The notes under the pieces were generated by a model. It did no database searches. It worked only from the letters and a program-made list of their open reading frames with translations, and was not told where the DNA came from. A DNA stretch of 64,000 nucleotides from SHVO01 sp041906145 (GTDB lineage Bacteria; Pseudomonadota; Alphaproteobacteria; Rhodospirillales; Rhodospirillaceae), in the NCBI GenBank assembly GCA_041906145.1, contig JAYRJU010000004.1:124001-188000 (forward strand), read 5' to 3'. A program made the position numbers and the translations under genes. Numbering within the stretch: the stretch's first letter is position 1; the number at the start of each line of letters is the position of its first letter. Shown one piece after another: positions 1 to 7,866 of the stretch.

Positions 1-141
1 GGCGTCGTGATCGGCGTTTATTCGACCATCTACGTCGCCAAGCCGATCCTGATCTATACGGACTTGCGCCGTGAAGACACGCCGGGCGCGGGCAATGCTC
101 CTGTGCCGGAATACGAGCGCGCGCCCAAGCCGGCTGAGTAA
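1..141 (+). CDS. secF: SecF C-terminal end (partial, 5' end outside window)
   Basis: The first 46 codons read GVVIGVYSTIYVAKPIL followed by a charged tail, which matches the last transmembrane segment and cytoplasmic end of SecF, the inner-membrane subunit that works with SecD to drive late steps of Sec-dependent export. Only the end of the gene lies in the window, so the identification rests on this short stretch. The next reading frame, an Mth938-family gene, opens immediately after the stop, as expected if the two are co-transcribed. A position next to secDF is common for Mth938-family genes in alphaproteobacteria (established knowledge) and supports the call. Confidence 0.8.
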   Translation, partial: GVVIGVYSTIYVAKPILIYTDLRREDTPGAGNAPVPEYERAPKPAE

Positions 142-146
142 CGCCC

Positions 147-527
147 ATTTCGGTCAACCTCACGCGCCAAACGACGGGTTCGCAGCCGCAGATCCAAAAG
201 TACGGCAGCGGCGGTTTCCGTGTCGCCAATGAGGAATACCGGGGCTCGATCATCGTCCACCCGGGGGGCGTGATCCCTTGGGCGATCACGGGCGTTGCGG
301 ACCTTTCTCTGGAGACCCTCGCGCCGGTTCTGGAACTCGCGGGCACGCTGGATGTCTGCTTGATTGGGTGCGGGGCCAAGCTCTTGCCGATCCCACTGGC
401 TCTTCGCAACAAGCTCAAAGAGGCCGGTGTCCCCCACGATCCTATGGACACCGGCGCCGCGTGCCGCACCTACAACGTCCTCGCGGGCGAGGGGCGCGCA
501 GTGGCGGCGGCTTTGATCGCGGTTTAG
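147..527 (+). CDS. Mth938-domain protein (NDUFAF3-like)
   Basis: The frame reads through YGSGGFRVANEEYRGSIIV, then VIPWAITGVADLS and a conserved LDVCLIGCGAKLLPIP segment, which is the Mth938/DUF498 fold. The mitochondrial member is the complex I assembly factor NDUFAF3. The family normally has about 15 residues before the IQxYGxGGF segment, so translation should start near 141-150. No ATG, GTG or TTG is in frame between the upstream stop (135-137) and the GTG at 270, which would remove the first third of the domain. Possible starts are ATT at 147 or ACG at 141, coupled to secF termination; I give 147 as the working start. Function as an assembly factor is inferred from family and context. Confidence 0.75.
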   Translation: MSVNLTRQTTGSQPQIQKYGSGGFRVANEEYRGSIIVHPGGVIPWAITGVADLSLETLAPVLELAGTLDVCLIGCGAKLLPIPLALRNKLKEAGVPHDPMDTGAACRTYNVLAGEGRAVAAALIAV

Positions 528-583
528 CCGCGCCACTGCTGTCATTCTCCTGCGCGCCAAACGCGGCCTAATCCAAAGAGAAA

Positions 584-607
584 GGGCTGACCCTTTCGGA
601 TCAGCCC
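584..607. terminator. Hairpin between convergent genes
   Basis: GGGCTGA and TCAGCCC form a 7-bp perfect stem around a 10-nt loop. It lies between the stop of the Mth938 gene (527) and the stop of the minus-strand PuuD-like gene (642). On the minus strand it is followed by TCTCTTT, so it may serve mainly that gene. No long U tract is present on the plus strand. Confidence 0.5.
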
Positions 608-641
608 CGGCTCCGGTTTGGTCTCTTACGTAGTGCGCCGA

Positions 642-1232
642 CTACAAGTGCATCTGACCGGTCATGCACAGCAGCATGGCCAGCGACAGCAGCGTATTAA
701 TGCGCGAGAACAGCATGGCGGTACGGGCGGCCTTGGCTTTCACGTCCGCTTCCACCTGCACGATCCCAAGAGCTTTCTTCTGGTTCGGCCAAATCACGAA
801 CCAGACGTTGAACCACATGATGATCGCCAGCCACATGCCGACGCCGATGATGGTTGCCTGACCGGTCATCTGGCCCAGCATCAGAGCGTCCACGAGATAG
901 CCCGACAGGTGTGCGACGATCAGACCCGTAATGAGGGTGACCATGGCAGCCCAGCGGAAGTAGAACAATGCGGCCGGAGCGATGACCTTTCCGATCGCCG
1001 GCTTCTGTTCGTCCGGGATCTTGGGCATGCTCGGGATCTGCACGAAGTTGAAATACCAGAGCAGACCGATCCACATGACGCCGGCGGCGACATGGAAGTA
1101 GCGGAACAGCCAGCTCCAGAATGTGATGTCGAAAGAGTCGTTTCGTTGGAGACCGACGATCAGGAACACGATGATCGCCAGCACGATGGCGGCGATGACG
1201 GTGTTCCGGAGATTAGTGAGAACGGCACTCAT
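642..1232 (-). CDS. PuuD-like (DUF989) integral membrane protein, short form
   Basis: 196 residues, mostly hydrophobic, with about five membrane segments. The segment FRYFHVAAGVMWIGLLWYFN resembles the His-containing first-helix region of the membrane half of urate hydroxylase PuuD. Full-length PuuD is about twice as long and has a C-terminal cytochrome c domain; this protein lacks any CxxCH motif. Start chosen at ATG 1232, which has a GGGGA Shine-Dalgarno 6 nt upstream. An in-frame ATG eight codons earlier (1256) lacks one. No other purine-catabolism gene is visible nearby, so urate oxidation should not be assumed; a haem-related or electron-transfer role is possible. It sits antisense between two genes usually found together. 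Confidence 0.7.
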   Translation of the reverse strand: MSAVLTNLRNTVIAAIVLAIIVFLIVGLQRNDSFDITFWSWLFRYFHVAAGVMWIGLLWYFNFVQIPSMPKIPDEQKPAIGKVIAPAALFYFRWAAMVTLITGLIVAHLSGYLVDALMLGQMTGQATIIGVGMWLAIIMWFNVWFVIWPNQKKALGIVQVEADVKAKAARTAMLFSRINTLLSLAMLLCMTGQMHL

Positions 1233-1416
1233 GGGATTCCCCTTTTTGTGAGCCACATTGCGCGGTGCGGCCGACCCGTTAGATCCTCCCGTCGGCCCGC
1301 GCGAGGGTTGCTATGTTACTCCATTTCCCGCACGGTGCAAACTTCTGGTGCCAAAAGATGAACAAACTCAAATCCTTAAAGAAATCGCTTTGCAATAACC
1401 TCGTAATGAATTGGGC

Positions 1417-2250
1417 ATGAGCTACATCGCCGATCACGTTCGACGCGACGATCACGACCGTTATCTATGCGCACTCTTCGCATCCTCGGCCGTGCGCGAG
1501 GACTTGTTCTCCCTCTACGCGTTCAACGCCGAGGTCGCGAAAGTGCGCGAAAGCGTGAGCGAGCAACTCATCGGACGCATGAAGCTGCAATGGTGGCGCG
1601 ATCTGATAGCTACGATTTATGAAGGCCGCGACGTTCCGAAAGGGAACCCGGTCGTCCAGTCTCTTGCGGATATCATCCAGCGCCACGGCCTCGCGCGCGA
1701 TGATTTCGAAACGCTGCTCGATACCCGCGAGCGGGATGTGGGGGATGAGAACTTCGCCGACGTCGCAGATCTTGAAACGTATGCCGATGGGACGTCCGCG
1801 CGCCTCACGTCGCTTGCGCTTCAGATTTTGGGTGCGACGGACGAGGCCAGCCGCGTGGCTGGACGTCATGTCGGGATTGCCTGGGCGCTCACGGGCCTGA
1901 TGCGGGCGGTGCTCTTCCAGGCGAAAGCCAACCGCGTACTTTTACCGCAGGATCTTTTAACGGACGCCGCCCTCACACCCCACGATGTTCAGGAGCGCCG
2001 CAATGCCGCGCGCCTCGGTGCGGTGATTGAGCAGGTCGCGCAGACAGCTCATGCCCATCTCGCGAAAGCCCGCACGTACGCGGCCCGCATTGACCGGCGC
2101 GCGCTTCCGGCACTTTTACCGGCTACGCTCGCGGATTCTTATTTGTATGGACTGCAGCGTCGGAAATACGACGTCTTCGATCCGCGCCACGCGCTACAGC
2201 GGCCCGCCGTCGGACGTCTCATCTGGAACGGGCTGCGCGGGCGGTTTTAG
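1417..2250 (+). CDS. Squalene/phytoene synthase-family protein (NDUFAF6-like)
   Basis: 277 residues with an all-helical isoprenoid-synthase-like fold: SLYAFNAEVAKVRESVSE near the N-terminus and LQWWRD at about 50. The Asp-rich substrate-binding motif of true phytoene synthases is degenerate here (AEVAKVRE instead of DDxxD-type), and no other carotenoid or hopanoid gene is nearby. Together these point to the NDUFAF6 branch, non-enzymatic relatives that assist respiratory complex I assembly in mitochondria. ATG 1417 is preferred over TTG 1411. Its 3' end overlaps the convergent small membrane gene by 57 nt. The assembly role is inference from family and neighbourhood. Confidence 0.75.
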   Translation: MSYIADHVRRDDHDRYLCALFASSAVREDLFSLYAFNAEVAKVRESVSEQLIGRMKLQWWRDLIATIYEGRDVPKGNPVVQSLADIIQRHGLARDDFETLLDTRERDVGDENFADVADLETYADGTSARLTSLALQILGATDEASRVAGRHVGIAWALTGLMRAVLFQAKANRVLLPQDLLTDAALTPHDVQERRNAARLGAVIEQVAQTAHAHLAKARTYAARIDRRALPALLPATLADSYLYGLQRRKYDVFDPRHALQRPAVGRLIWNGLRGRF

Positions 2251-2487
2251 GCCCCTGGACGCGGCAATCGCCGCCCACAATGCGCACACCGCCAAGGTCA
2301 ACGCCGCGAGCACCACGAAGCCGCCGAGCGAATTGCCCACCGTCAGGGCCAAGTGTTCGGTCATGCTCTGAAAGCGCCCGCGCGGCGGCGTCTTCGGCAT
2401 CACGCCGAAGAAGACGAAGAACGCGTAGGCCGTCAGAAGGATGCGGAAATACCAAGTCCGCATCAGATGTTTGAAGTAGGCGCTCAT
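2194..2487 (-). CDS. Small membrane protein downstream of trmFO
   Basis: 97 residues with two hydrophobic segments, roughly WYFRILLTAYAFFVFFGVM and LGGFVVLAALTLAVCALWAA, and a polar C-terminus. Its ATG overlaps the TGA of trmFO (ATGA), so the two are almost certainly translationally coupled. No family recognised. The 3' end overlaps the convergent NDUFAF6-like gene by 57 nt. Confidence 0.6.
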   Translation of the reverse strand: MSAYFKHLMRTWYFRILLTAYAFFVFFGVMPKTPPRGRFQSMTEHLALTVGNSLGGFVVLAALTLAVCALWAAIAASRGLKPPAQPVPDETSDGGPL

Positions 2488-3869
2488 TCCGCCGCCAGTT
2501 TCGTCCCTAACCAGGTTTCGAGGTCCGCGCGCGCGCGGTCGGCGACGGCCTTCTTGCGGTCGCGGCCGCGGATCGGACGGCCTTTGCCGTCGCGGACATC
2601 AAGGTCCGGGAACAGGCCGAAGTTGATGTTCATCGGCTGGAAGGTCGCCGCATCAGCCCCACCGGTGATGTGGCTCAGCAGCGCGCCCAGCGCCGTGGTC
2701 GCGGGCGGCAGGTTGGGCTCCTGGCCGCGCCGTTCCGCGGCCGCGAAACGGCCGGTCATCAGCCCGACGGCCGCGCTTTCCACATAGCCTTCGCAGCCCG
2801 TGATCTGACCCGCGAAACGTAAACGGGGCATCGCCTTCAGGCGCAGCGTCTTGTCGAGCAGGCGCGGCGAATTGATGAAGGTGTTGCGGTGAATGCCGCC
2901 AAGACGCGCAAATTCGGCACTCTCGAGGCCGGGGATCATGCGGAAAATGCGCACCTGCTCGCCGTGTTTCAACTTGGTCTGGAAACCGACCATGTTGAAG
3001 AGCGTGCCAAGCGCATTGTCCTGACGCAGCTGCACCACCGCCCAAGGCCGATGTCCGGTGCGCGGATCGCGCAACCCAACCGGCTTCATGGGGCCATGTG
3101 CAAGGGTTTCGACGCCGCGCTCGGCCATGACTTCAATGGGCAAGCAGCCGTCGAAGTAGGGCGTGTCTTTTTCCCACTGTTTGAACTCGGTCTTTTCGCC
3201 GCGCCTCAATTCGTCGACGAACGCTTCGTACTGGGGCTTGTCCAAAGGGCAGTTGATGTAGTCCGCGCCGCCGCCCTCGACCTCCGCGCCCTTATCGTAA
3301 CGCGACTGGAACCAGGCGATGTCCATGTTAATGGACTCTTTGTGTACGATGGGGGCGATGGCGTCGAAGAAAGCCAGTGCGTCTTCACCGGTCAGCCCGC
3401 GGATCGCCGCGCTTAGCGATGGCGAGGTGAGGGGGCCGGTCGCGATGATGACGCTCGCCCAATCCTCGGGCGGAAGTCCCGCGACTTCGTCGCGCACCAG
3501 TGTCACGTTCGGATGTGCGAGCAGCCGCTCCTGTACCGCGGCCGCGAAACCGTCACGGTCCACGGCTAGCGCGGAACCGGCGGGCACGCGGTGGGCGTCG
3601 GCGGCGGCCATGATCAGTGAGCCGCAACGGCGCATCTCGGAATGCAGGAGGCCCACGGCGTTATAGTCGGCGTCGTCCGAGCGGAAGGAGTTGGAACAGA
3701 CCAATTCCGCGAGGCTCTCGGTCTTATGAGCGTCGGTCATGCGGCCGGGGATCGAAAGGCTGCGCATCTCGTGGATCACAACGGGGTGGCCGGCTTCGGC
3801 GATTTGCCAGGCCGCCTCGCTGCCCGCGAGCCCGCCACCGACAATATGGATAGGTTTTTCAAGGATCAT
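2484..3869 (-). CDS. trmFO: Methylenetetrahydrofolate-tRNA (uracil-54-C5) methyltransferase
   Basis: 461 residues. It begins IHIVGGGLAGSEAAWQIAEAG, the Rossmann FAD-binding motif typical of TrmFO/GidA relatives, and continues with NSFRSDD and the C-terminal GQITGCEGYVESAAVGL signature. TrmFO uses folate and FADH2 to make ribothymidine at position 54 of tRNA in the cytoplasm, in place of the SAM-dependent TrmA. Length and motif order are those of the family. The ATG at 3869 follows a plausible ribosome site. It is the first gene of a two-gene unit with the small membrane protein. Confidence 0.95.
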   Translation of the reverse strand: MILEKPIHIVGGGLAGSEAAWQIAEAGHPVVIHEMRSLSIPGRMTDAHKTESLAELVCSNSFRSDDADYNAVGLLHSEMRRCGSLIMAAADAHRVPAGSALAVDRDGFAAAVQERLLAHPNVTLVRDEVAGLPPEDWASVIIATGPLTSPSLSAAIRGLTGEDALAFFDAIAPIVHKESINMDIAWFQSRYDKGAEVEGGGADYINCPLDKPQYEAFVDELRRGEKTEFKQWEKDTPYFDGCLPIEVMAERGVETLAHGPMKPVGLRDPRTGHRPWAVVQLRQDNALGTLFNMVGFQTKLKHGEQVRIFRMIPGLESAEFARLGGIHRNTFINSPRLLDKTLRLKAMPRLRFAGQITGCEGYVESAAVGLMTGRFAAAERRGQEPNLPPATTALGALLSHITGGADAATFQPMNINFGLFPDLDVRDGKGRPIRGRDRKKAVADRARADLETWLGTKLAAE

Positions 3870-4085
3870 GGGCGCACCATAAGCCTTGGAACCGTAACAT
3901 CAACGCATGAAATCGTGTCCGGCGTCCGCCGAAGCGTTGGCAACCCCGGGGTGAGCCGCATTTTGCGGGGACCGGCTTCCATTTTTCGCTTATCGGCCAC
4001 GCACTTCACGTGGCTTCAATGCCGGCCCGGCCTGTTGTATGTTCCGCCCCCGCAACAGCCTTTCAACTAACGGCCCAGTAGAGAC

Positions 4086-4841
4086 ATGTCCGAACAGCGC
4101 TTTTACGTCGTCGGCGGCGAGTACGCCGATACCTCGTTCCGCGAGCCCTATCCCGGCACGAAATTGGAGACTTACGGCCCCTTCGCCACTGAGCGGGAAG
4201 CGAAAGTGCGCTGGCGCGAACTCACGGGTCAGAGCATCGATAACGCGATGGTGCGTTATTTCATCTCCGCGGACGAAAAGGCCGGCGAGAAGAAAAGCAG
4301 CTATTGGGTAGTCGGCGGCGAGTACGCTGATTCCGGCTTTACCCGCCTCGCGCCGGGCAAGGAACTAGAGGTCTACGGACCTTTCGAGCAAGGCGAAGCG
4401 CTGGGTTTCTGGCGCGCCCTTGCGTCGAAGAGCATCGACGACGCGCTCATGCGCTACGACATTCGCGAGAACTACGAAGCCGGTGACGCCGGCGCGAAGC
4501 GCGGCGCGGTTCGGTTGGCTGTCACTGTGACAAAGTCGATTGCTATCGCGGCCGATCACGGCGCGGTGTTCAAGCACCTCGCGGCGCAGAAGCCGAAGGC
4601 GCCGTGGACGGGCGGTGCAATGACGCGCAGTGATGCGGAAACAGGTCTTGTCGACCACACCCTCATCGATGCGGCGGGCAACCAGTGGACGGTCGCCGCC
4701 CGCGTCGTGGCTGCGGGAGGCGGCGCCGTTTATGTCGCGACATTTACCAAGCCGACCATCGTGTCCGAGGGGAATTTCACCGCGGCGATGCGTCGCGTGG
4801 ACGACGAGCTTTCTGCTCTGAAGCGTTCTCTCGAAAAATAA
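4086..4841 (+). CDS. Tandem DUF4170 protein with C-terminal extension
   Basis: 251 residues. Two copies of the alphaproteobacterial DUF4170 module lie in tandem: FYVVGGEYADTSF...YGPF...SIDNAMVRY at about 6-58 and YWVVGGEYADSGF...VYGPF...SIDDALMRY at about 73-125. The remaining 120 residues have alternating beta-rich character with a terminal helix and match no family I recognise; a START/SRPBCC-like fold is possible. DUF4170 proteins are usually single-domain and about 75-80 residues, so this duplication plus extension is unusual. No signal peptide, so probably cytoplasmic. Function unknown. Confidence 0.75.
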   Translation: MSEQRFYVVGGEYADTSFREPYPGTKLETYGPFATEREAKVRWRELTGQSIDNAMVRYFISADEKAGEKKSSYWVVGGEYADSGFTRLAPGKELEVYGPFEQGEALGFWRALASKSIDDALMRYDIRENYEAGDAGAKRGAVRLAVTVTKSIAIAADHGAVFKHLAAQKPKAPWTGGAMTRSDAETGLVDHTLIDAAGNQWTVAARVVAAGGGAVYVATFTKPTIVSEGNFTAAMRRVDDELSALKRSLEK

Positions 4842-4993
4842 ATATACCGCTTAGTTCGCGCGTTTCGGATCAGCGGCGCTATGGCGGACGAACGCCAGCG
4901 CCGCGATCGGCGTTTCCTGTCTTTTTTCGCTCCGTGTCGACGCGCGATAGGCGGGCCGCTGCGATGCGGACACCACCTTCGGGCGGCGCTGAG

Positions 4994-5356
4994 CTATTCC
5001 GCGGCGCTGATTCGGACGGCGGAACATTGCTGTGCTCCACAAAATTCGATTGAACCGGTCAGGCGATCGATGCGGTAGACGAAGCTATTCGGTGAATTAG
5101 GTACGGGAGAGATCGCATAACGATCAGCAAGCAGTCCTACGCTTGCGTAAGCGACCGAGAAGATGAATGTCGCGATGACGATGGCCCGCGACAGACCTGT
5201 CGGCAGCGTTTTTTGCTTCACCGCTGGGATAGCTTCCGCCGGTTCGTCCTCTTCCGGTTTGCCCTTTTTGATGGGGGCTGGCGCCTTGGGTGGCGCTTTG
5301 ACGTCACCACCCTTGTGGTCTGCGGCTTTATGCTCGTTATGGGTATCCGAAGACAT
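4994..5356 (-). CDS. Hypothetical single-pass membrane protein
   Basis: 120 residues. A charged, Pro/Lys-rich N-terminal half is followed by one transmembrane segment (AIVIATFIFSVAYASVGLLA, about 60-80) and a short periplasmic tail with two cysteines (FCGAQQCSAV). AAGGAGCAA stands 5 nt before the ATG. It begins 11 nt after the stop of the upstream minus-strand gene, so the two form an operon. No family recognised. Confidence 0.55.
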   Translation of the reverse strand: MSSDTHNEHKAADHKGGDVKAPPKAPAPIKKGKPEEDEPAEAIPAVKQKTLPTGLSRAIVIATFIFSVAYASVGLLADRYAISPVPNSPNSFVYRIDRLTGSIEFCGAQQCSAVRISAAE

Positions 5357-5367
5357 CGCGTTGCTCC

Positions 5368-5613
5368 TTAGGCCGTACGGGCCGAGTAGACCTGCATGAA
5401 GCGAAGAAGAACTTGCTTGAGGGTGCCGCTACGGCGGACATCGCCGCGCTCCAGCGCGTCTTGAATGTCATTACCGAGCACGGCGCGGATGGAAAGGCGC
5501 CCTTCTGGCGTGATGACGAGATAATGGTCCAGGTGGGCGTCTTCGAAATCGAAATCGAAGCCGCGGGTCGCGAGATCGGCGAGTTCGTCCTCGGTCAGGT
5601 CCGAAAGATTCAT
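5368..5613 (-). CDS. Hypothetical acidic protein
   Basis: 81 residues from ATG 5613, chosen for the GGAGAGAG Shine-Dalgarno just upstream; an ATG at 5631 is less well placed. The sequence MNLSDLTEDELADLATRGFD is followed by an acidic middle and a region that could form an amphipathic helix near the C-terminus. No membrane segment or known motif. It is the first gene of a two-gene minus-strand unit with a small membrane protein. Confidence 0.5.
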   Translation of the reverse strand: MNLSDLTEDELADLATRGFDFDFEDAHLDHYLVITPEGRLSIRAVLGNDIQDALERGDVRRSGTLKQVLLRFMQVYSARTA

Positions 5614-5848
5614 GCACTCTCTCCAACTCATGGCCGCGCAGGACGGTGTCATTGGAAGCTTCTCCTGACTCGTTACCTCGCTAGGCGCGCCCCGTGCCGG
5701 CCGGCTGAAATCCCACCGCTGTTTCCCCCAGCTATCCGCCGGCCAGCACGATGACGCGTGCAGAAAGTGCCGGAAGGGTGCCGGGGCGAATATTGTGGAT
5801 TCTACGTACGGAAAAGCGCCGACTTAGACCGTGCAGTCTAGACGGAGG

Positions 5849-6331
5849 TCAGTTGTCCAGGGTCGGCGGGGGCGGAACGTCGTTAAGCGCCTGAAATACC
5901 TGGACGACCGGGGCGTCTGCAGCCGAGCTGGGTTTGCGTCCCATCAGCACATCGGCGACAGTTTGAAGAAAGAGAGACGCCGATACGGGCTTCATCAGAT
6001 AGCCCTGGATCCCACGCCGGGCGGCCATCTTGTAGGTATTCGTATCGGTCCTGCTGGTCAGCACAATCACCGGGGTCGCGCGCCGGCGCGCGGATTTGGC
6101 GTTCCGGAGTTTGCGGATGAGCGCGAGGCCGCTGGCATTGGGCAGGACTAGGTCGACGATGGCGAGACGAATGTCGAGGCCGGCGTCACGGAACAGGTAG
6201 AACAGAGCTTCTTCCGCGTTCCCCGCCGTGACGATCTTTGTATGGCCGCCCTTTCGCAGGAAGGCGACGATCAGATCGCGCACCGCTCGATCATCTTCGA
6301 CCACTAGAATGCAAGAAACGCTTTTCGCCAT
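5849..6331 (-). CDS. Single-domain response regulator
   Basis: 160 residues, one REC domain. The acidic pair is D13/D14, the phosphoacceptor is D60 (AIVDLVLPN), the switch residue is T92 (VLTSR) and the conserved lysine is K114 (LMKPV). About 40 residues after the domain are Pro/Ala-rich, with no DNA-binding or enzymatic output domain. Such proteins act by protein-protein contact or in phosphorelays. No histidine kinase lies in the window, so its partner must be encoded elsewhere. Confidence 0.85.
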   Translation of the reverse strand: MAKSVSCILVVEDDRAVRDLIVAFLRKGGHTKIVTAGNAEEALFYLFRDAGLDIRLAIVDLVLPNASGLALIRKLRNAKSARRRATPVIVLTSRTDTNTYKMAARRGIQGYLMKPVSASLFLQTVADVLMGRKPSSAADAPVVQVFQALNDVPPPPTLDN

Positions 6332-6444
6332 GACGTCCGGGGTGTCGCACGCAAATTACAATTGGCGGCATCCTATCGCGGATTTATTGCTTCGCAAGCC
6401 GTCAGCGCCGGAACCGGGCTAAGGTTCGTGGCGTTGCCCACCAA

Positions 6445-6885
6445 ATGACGATCAGCCCAGATGATATCGGCCAATTCTTTGCCGGTTATGCGAGCGCCTT
6501 CACCCGCGCCTTGCAAGGAGAGGCGGCTCTGGCCGCCCTTGCCGGCCACTTTTCTGCTTGCTTCGTCGAATCCGGTTCGAACGGCGTGACCTGTGCCGAC
6601 AACGGCGAAGATGTCATGAGAGTCCTCGAGAAGGGTTATGGCTACTACCGTACCATCGGCGCCAAGGAAATGACTGTGACCGGCGTCGACAGTTATCCCA
6701 TTTGTGAGGATCACAGCGTCGCGACCGTGCATTGGCGGGGAACGTACAGCCTTAACGACAGAGCGGATATCGCCGTCGACTTTGATGTGCATTACCTCGT
6801 GAGACGGATGGCCGGCGCGCTCAAGATTTTCGGCAGCATTGCCGGAGATGAGCAAGGCGCGTTGCGTAAAGCCGGCATCATCTAG
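6445..6885 (+). CDS. SnoaL/NTF2-like domain protein
   Basis: 146 residues. The pattern of an N-terminal helix (IGQFFAGYASAFTRAL), a following loop and strands containing ATVHWRGTYSLND and DFDVHYLVRRM fits the NTF2-like cone-shaped fold. Members include small enzymes and binding domains, so function cannot be set. No signal peptide. The gene stands alone between the divergent response regulator and the BON lipoprotein. Confidence 0.55.
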   Translation: MTISPDDIGQFFAGYASAFTRALQGEAALAALAGHFSACFVESGSNGVTCADNGEDVMRVLEKGYGYYRTIGAKEMTVTGVDSYPICEDHSVATVHWRGTYSLNDRADIAVDFDVHYLVRRMAGALKIFGSIAGDEQGALRKAGII

Positions 6886-7026
6886 AACCGCGCGAATTTC
6901 ACGCCCAACTTCGCAACTTGATACACGCGCAACGTGCCGCGGGGTGGAACCATTTCCTCACACCTTGCGTTCACAAGGCAACGTTGCTTCGGCAACGGTT
7001 TTTCTGGATCAAAAAAGGCTCTGCGA

Positions 7027-7371
7027 ATGTTTGGCTTATTGAGAACGCGCGTCGGAATCATCGCTGTGGCCCTTGCGCCGCTCGCGCTGGCGGCGTGCGG
7101 AAGTTCTCCGACTGCGTACGAACGCGCCCGTGCTGACTACTACGACAGCAAAGGTGAATATCTCGAGGATGCGGCTCTGACTTCGAAAGTCGCCGCCGCG
7201 ATCCTTGACGAGCCGCGCTTGCGTGACTCGACCATCCGCGTGACCACATATGGCAACATTGTCCAGCTAACGGGGCAGGTGGAATCCTTACGCGACGCTT
7301 ATATCGCCGAGGATCTCGCTGCGTCCGTAATGGGCGTGCGCCGGGTCGACAACGATCTGGTCGTCAACTAG
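7027..7371 (+). CDS. BON-domain lipoprotein
   Basis: 114 residues from ATG 7027. A signal peptide ends in a lipobox LAAC with the acylated Cys at 24. The mature part is one BON module: LTSKVAAAILDEPRL, then IRVTTYGNIVQLTGQV and MGVRRVDNDLVV. BON proteins such as OsmY and DolP bind phospholipid and are linked to envelope integrity. This one carries a single BON domain, while OsmY and DolP have two. Location is predicted as periplasmic or outer-membrane. Confidence 0.8.
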   Translation: MFGLLRTRVGIIAVALAPLALAACGSSPTAYERARADYYDSKGEYLEDAALTSKVAAAILDEPRLRDSTIRVTTYGNIVQLTGQVESLRDAYIAEDLAASVMGVRRVDNDLVVN

Positions 7372-7446
7372 CGCGTTTCTGCCAGGGCCGCCGGCTGGTG
7401 ATGCCGGCGGCCCCGGGTAAGAATCATATTTAGTCAGAGTGTCGTT

Positions 7447-7692
7447 ATGGTCACCTTGGTTGTTTTCCTGCTCGTTTTACTCGGCGGCCTCATCAGCCTC
7501 GCGAGCTTGCCGCTCGTGGTTTCTCTTCCGTTGATGGTCGTGATCGGCGCCTTCGCGATCCTCGTGATCGCCGAAATCTGGCGGTCCTATCAGGACCTGG
7601 ATTCCGCGCGCGCACTCGAGAATGTCGGCGTGCCCTCGGTGGTGCGCCGCGCCGCGGCCCCGGCTGCCGGCCGAGAGCTTATTGGCGAGTAA
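7447..7692 (+). CDS. Small two-helix membrane protein
   Basis: 81 residues. Two hydrophobic helices, about 3-20 and 24-46, are followed by a cytoplasmic tail rich in Ala and Arg. No family recognised. Its 3' end overlaps by 14 nt the convergent small lipoprotein gene on the other strand. Confidence 0.5.
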   Translation: MVTLVVFLLVLLGGLISLASLPLVVSLPLMVVIGAFAILVIAEIWRSYQDLDSARALENVGVPSVVRRAAAPAAGRELIGE

Positions 7693-7852
7693 CCGCTTCT
7701 TTCGCTTTGTTGATCGTGTCAGCGCCCGGCGGCGATTCCGTCAGTGTCACGCCGAGGCGCGCCGGCGGCGGGGGCGGGGGCGGATGAGGCGCCTCGCAGG
7801 CAGCGAGGCCGAGCATCGCAAACAAAGTCAAAGTGGATGTGGTTGTGCGCAT
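7679..7852 (-). CDS. Very small lipoprotein (57 residues)
   Basis: Reading the minus strand from ATG 7852 gives a signal peptide with lipobox LGLAAC (Cys 19), then EAPH, seven consecutive prolines, and a short polar tail ending at TAA 7679-7681. The poly-Pro stretch after the acylated Cys could span the periplasmic face. It starts 14 nt after the stop of the larger lipoprotein upstream, so the two probably share a transcript. Short length makes the call less certain, but signal peptide and lipobox are clear. Confidence 0.55.
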   Translation of the reverse strand: MRTTTSTLTLFAMLGLAACEAPHPPPPPPPARLGVTLTESPPGADTINKAKEAVTRQ

Positions 7853-7866
7853 GACGTAACCGTCCG

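Noticed and set aside
618..1361. Plus-strand frame of 247 codons opposite the PuuD-like gene.
   Set aside because: His/Asp/Gln-rich composition expected from antisense reading; the minus strand has membrane helices and a Shine-Dalgarno.
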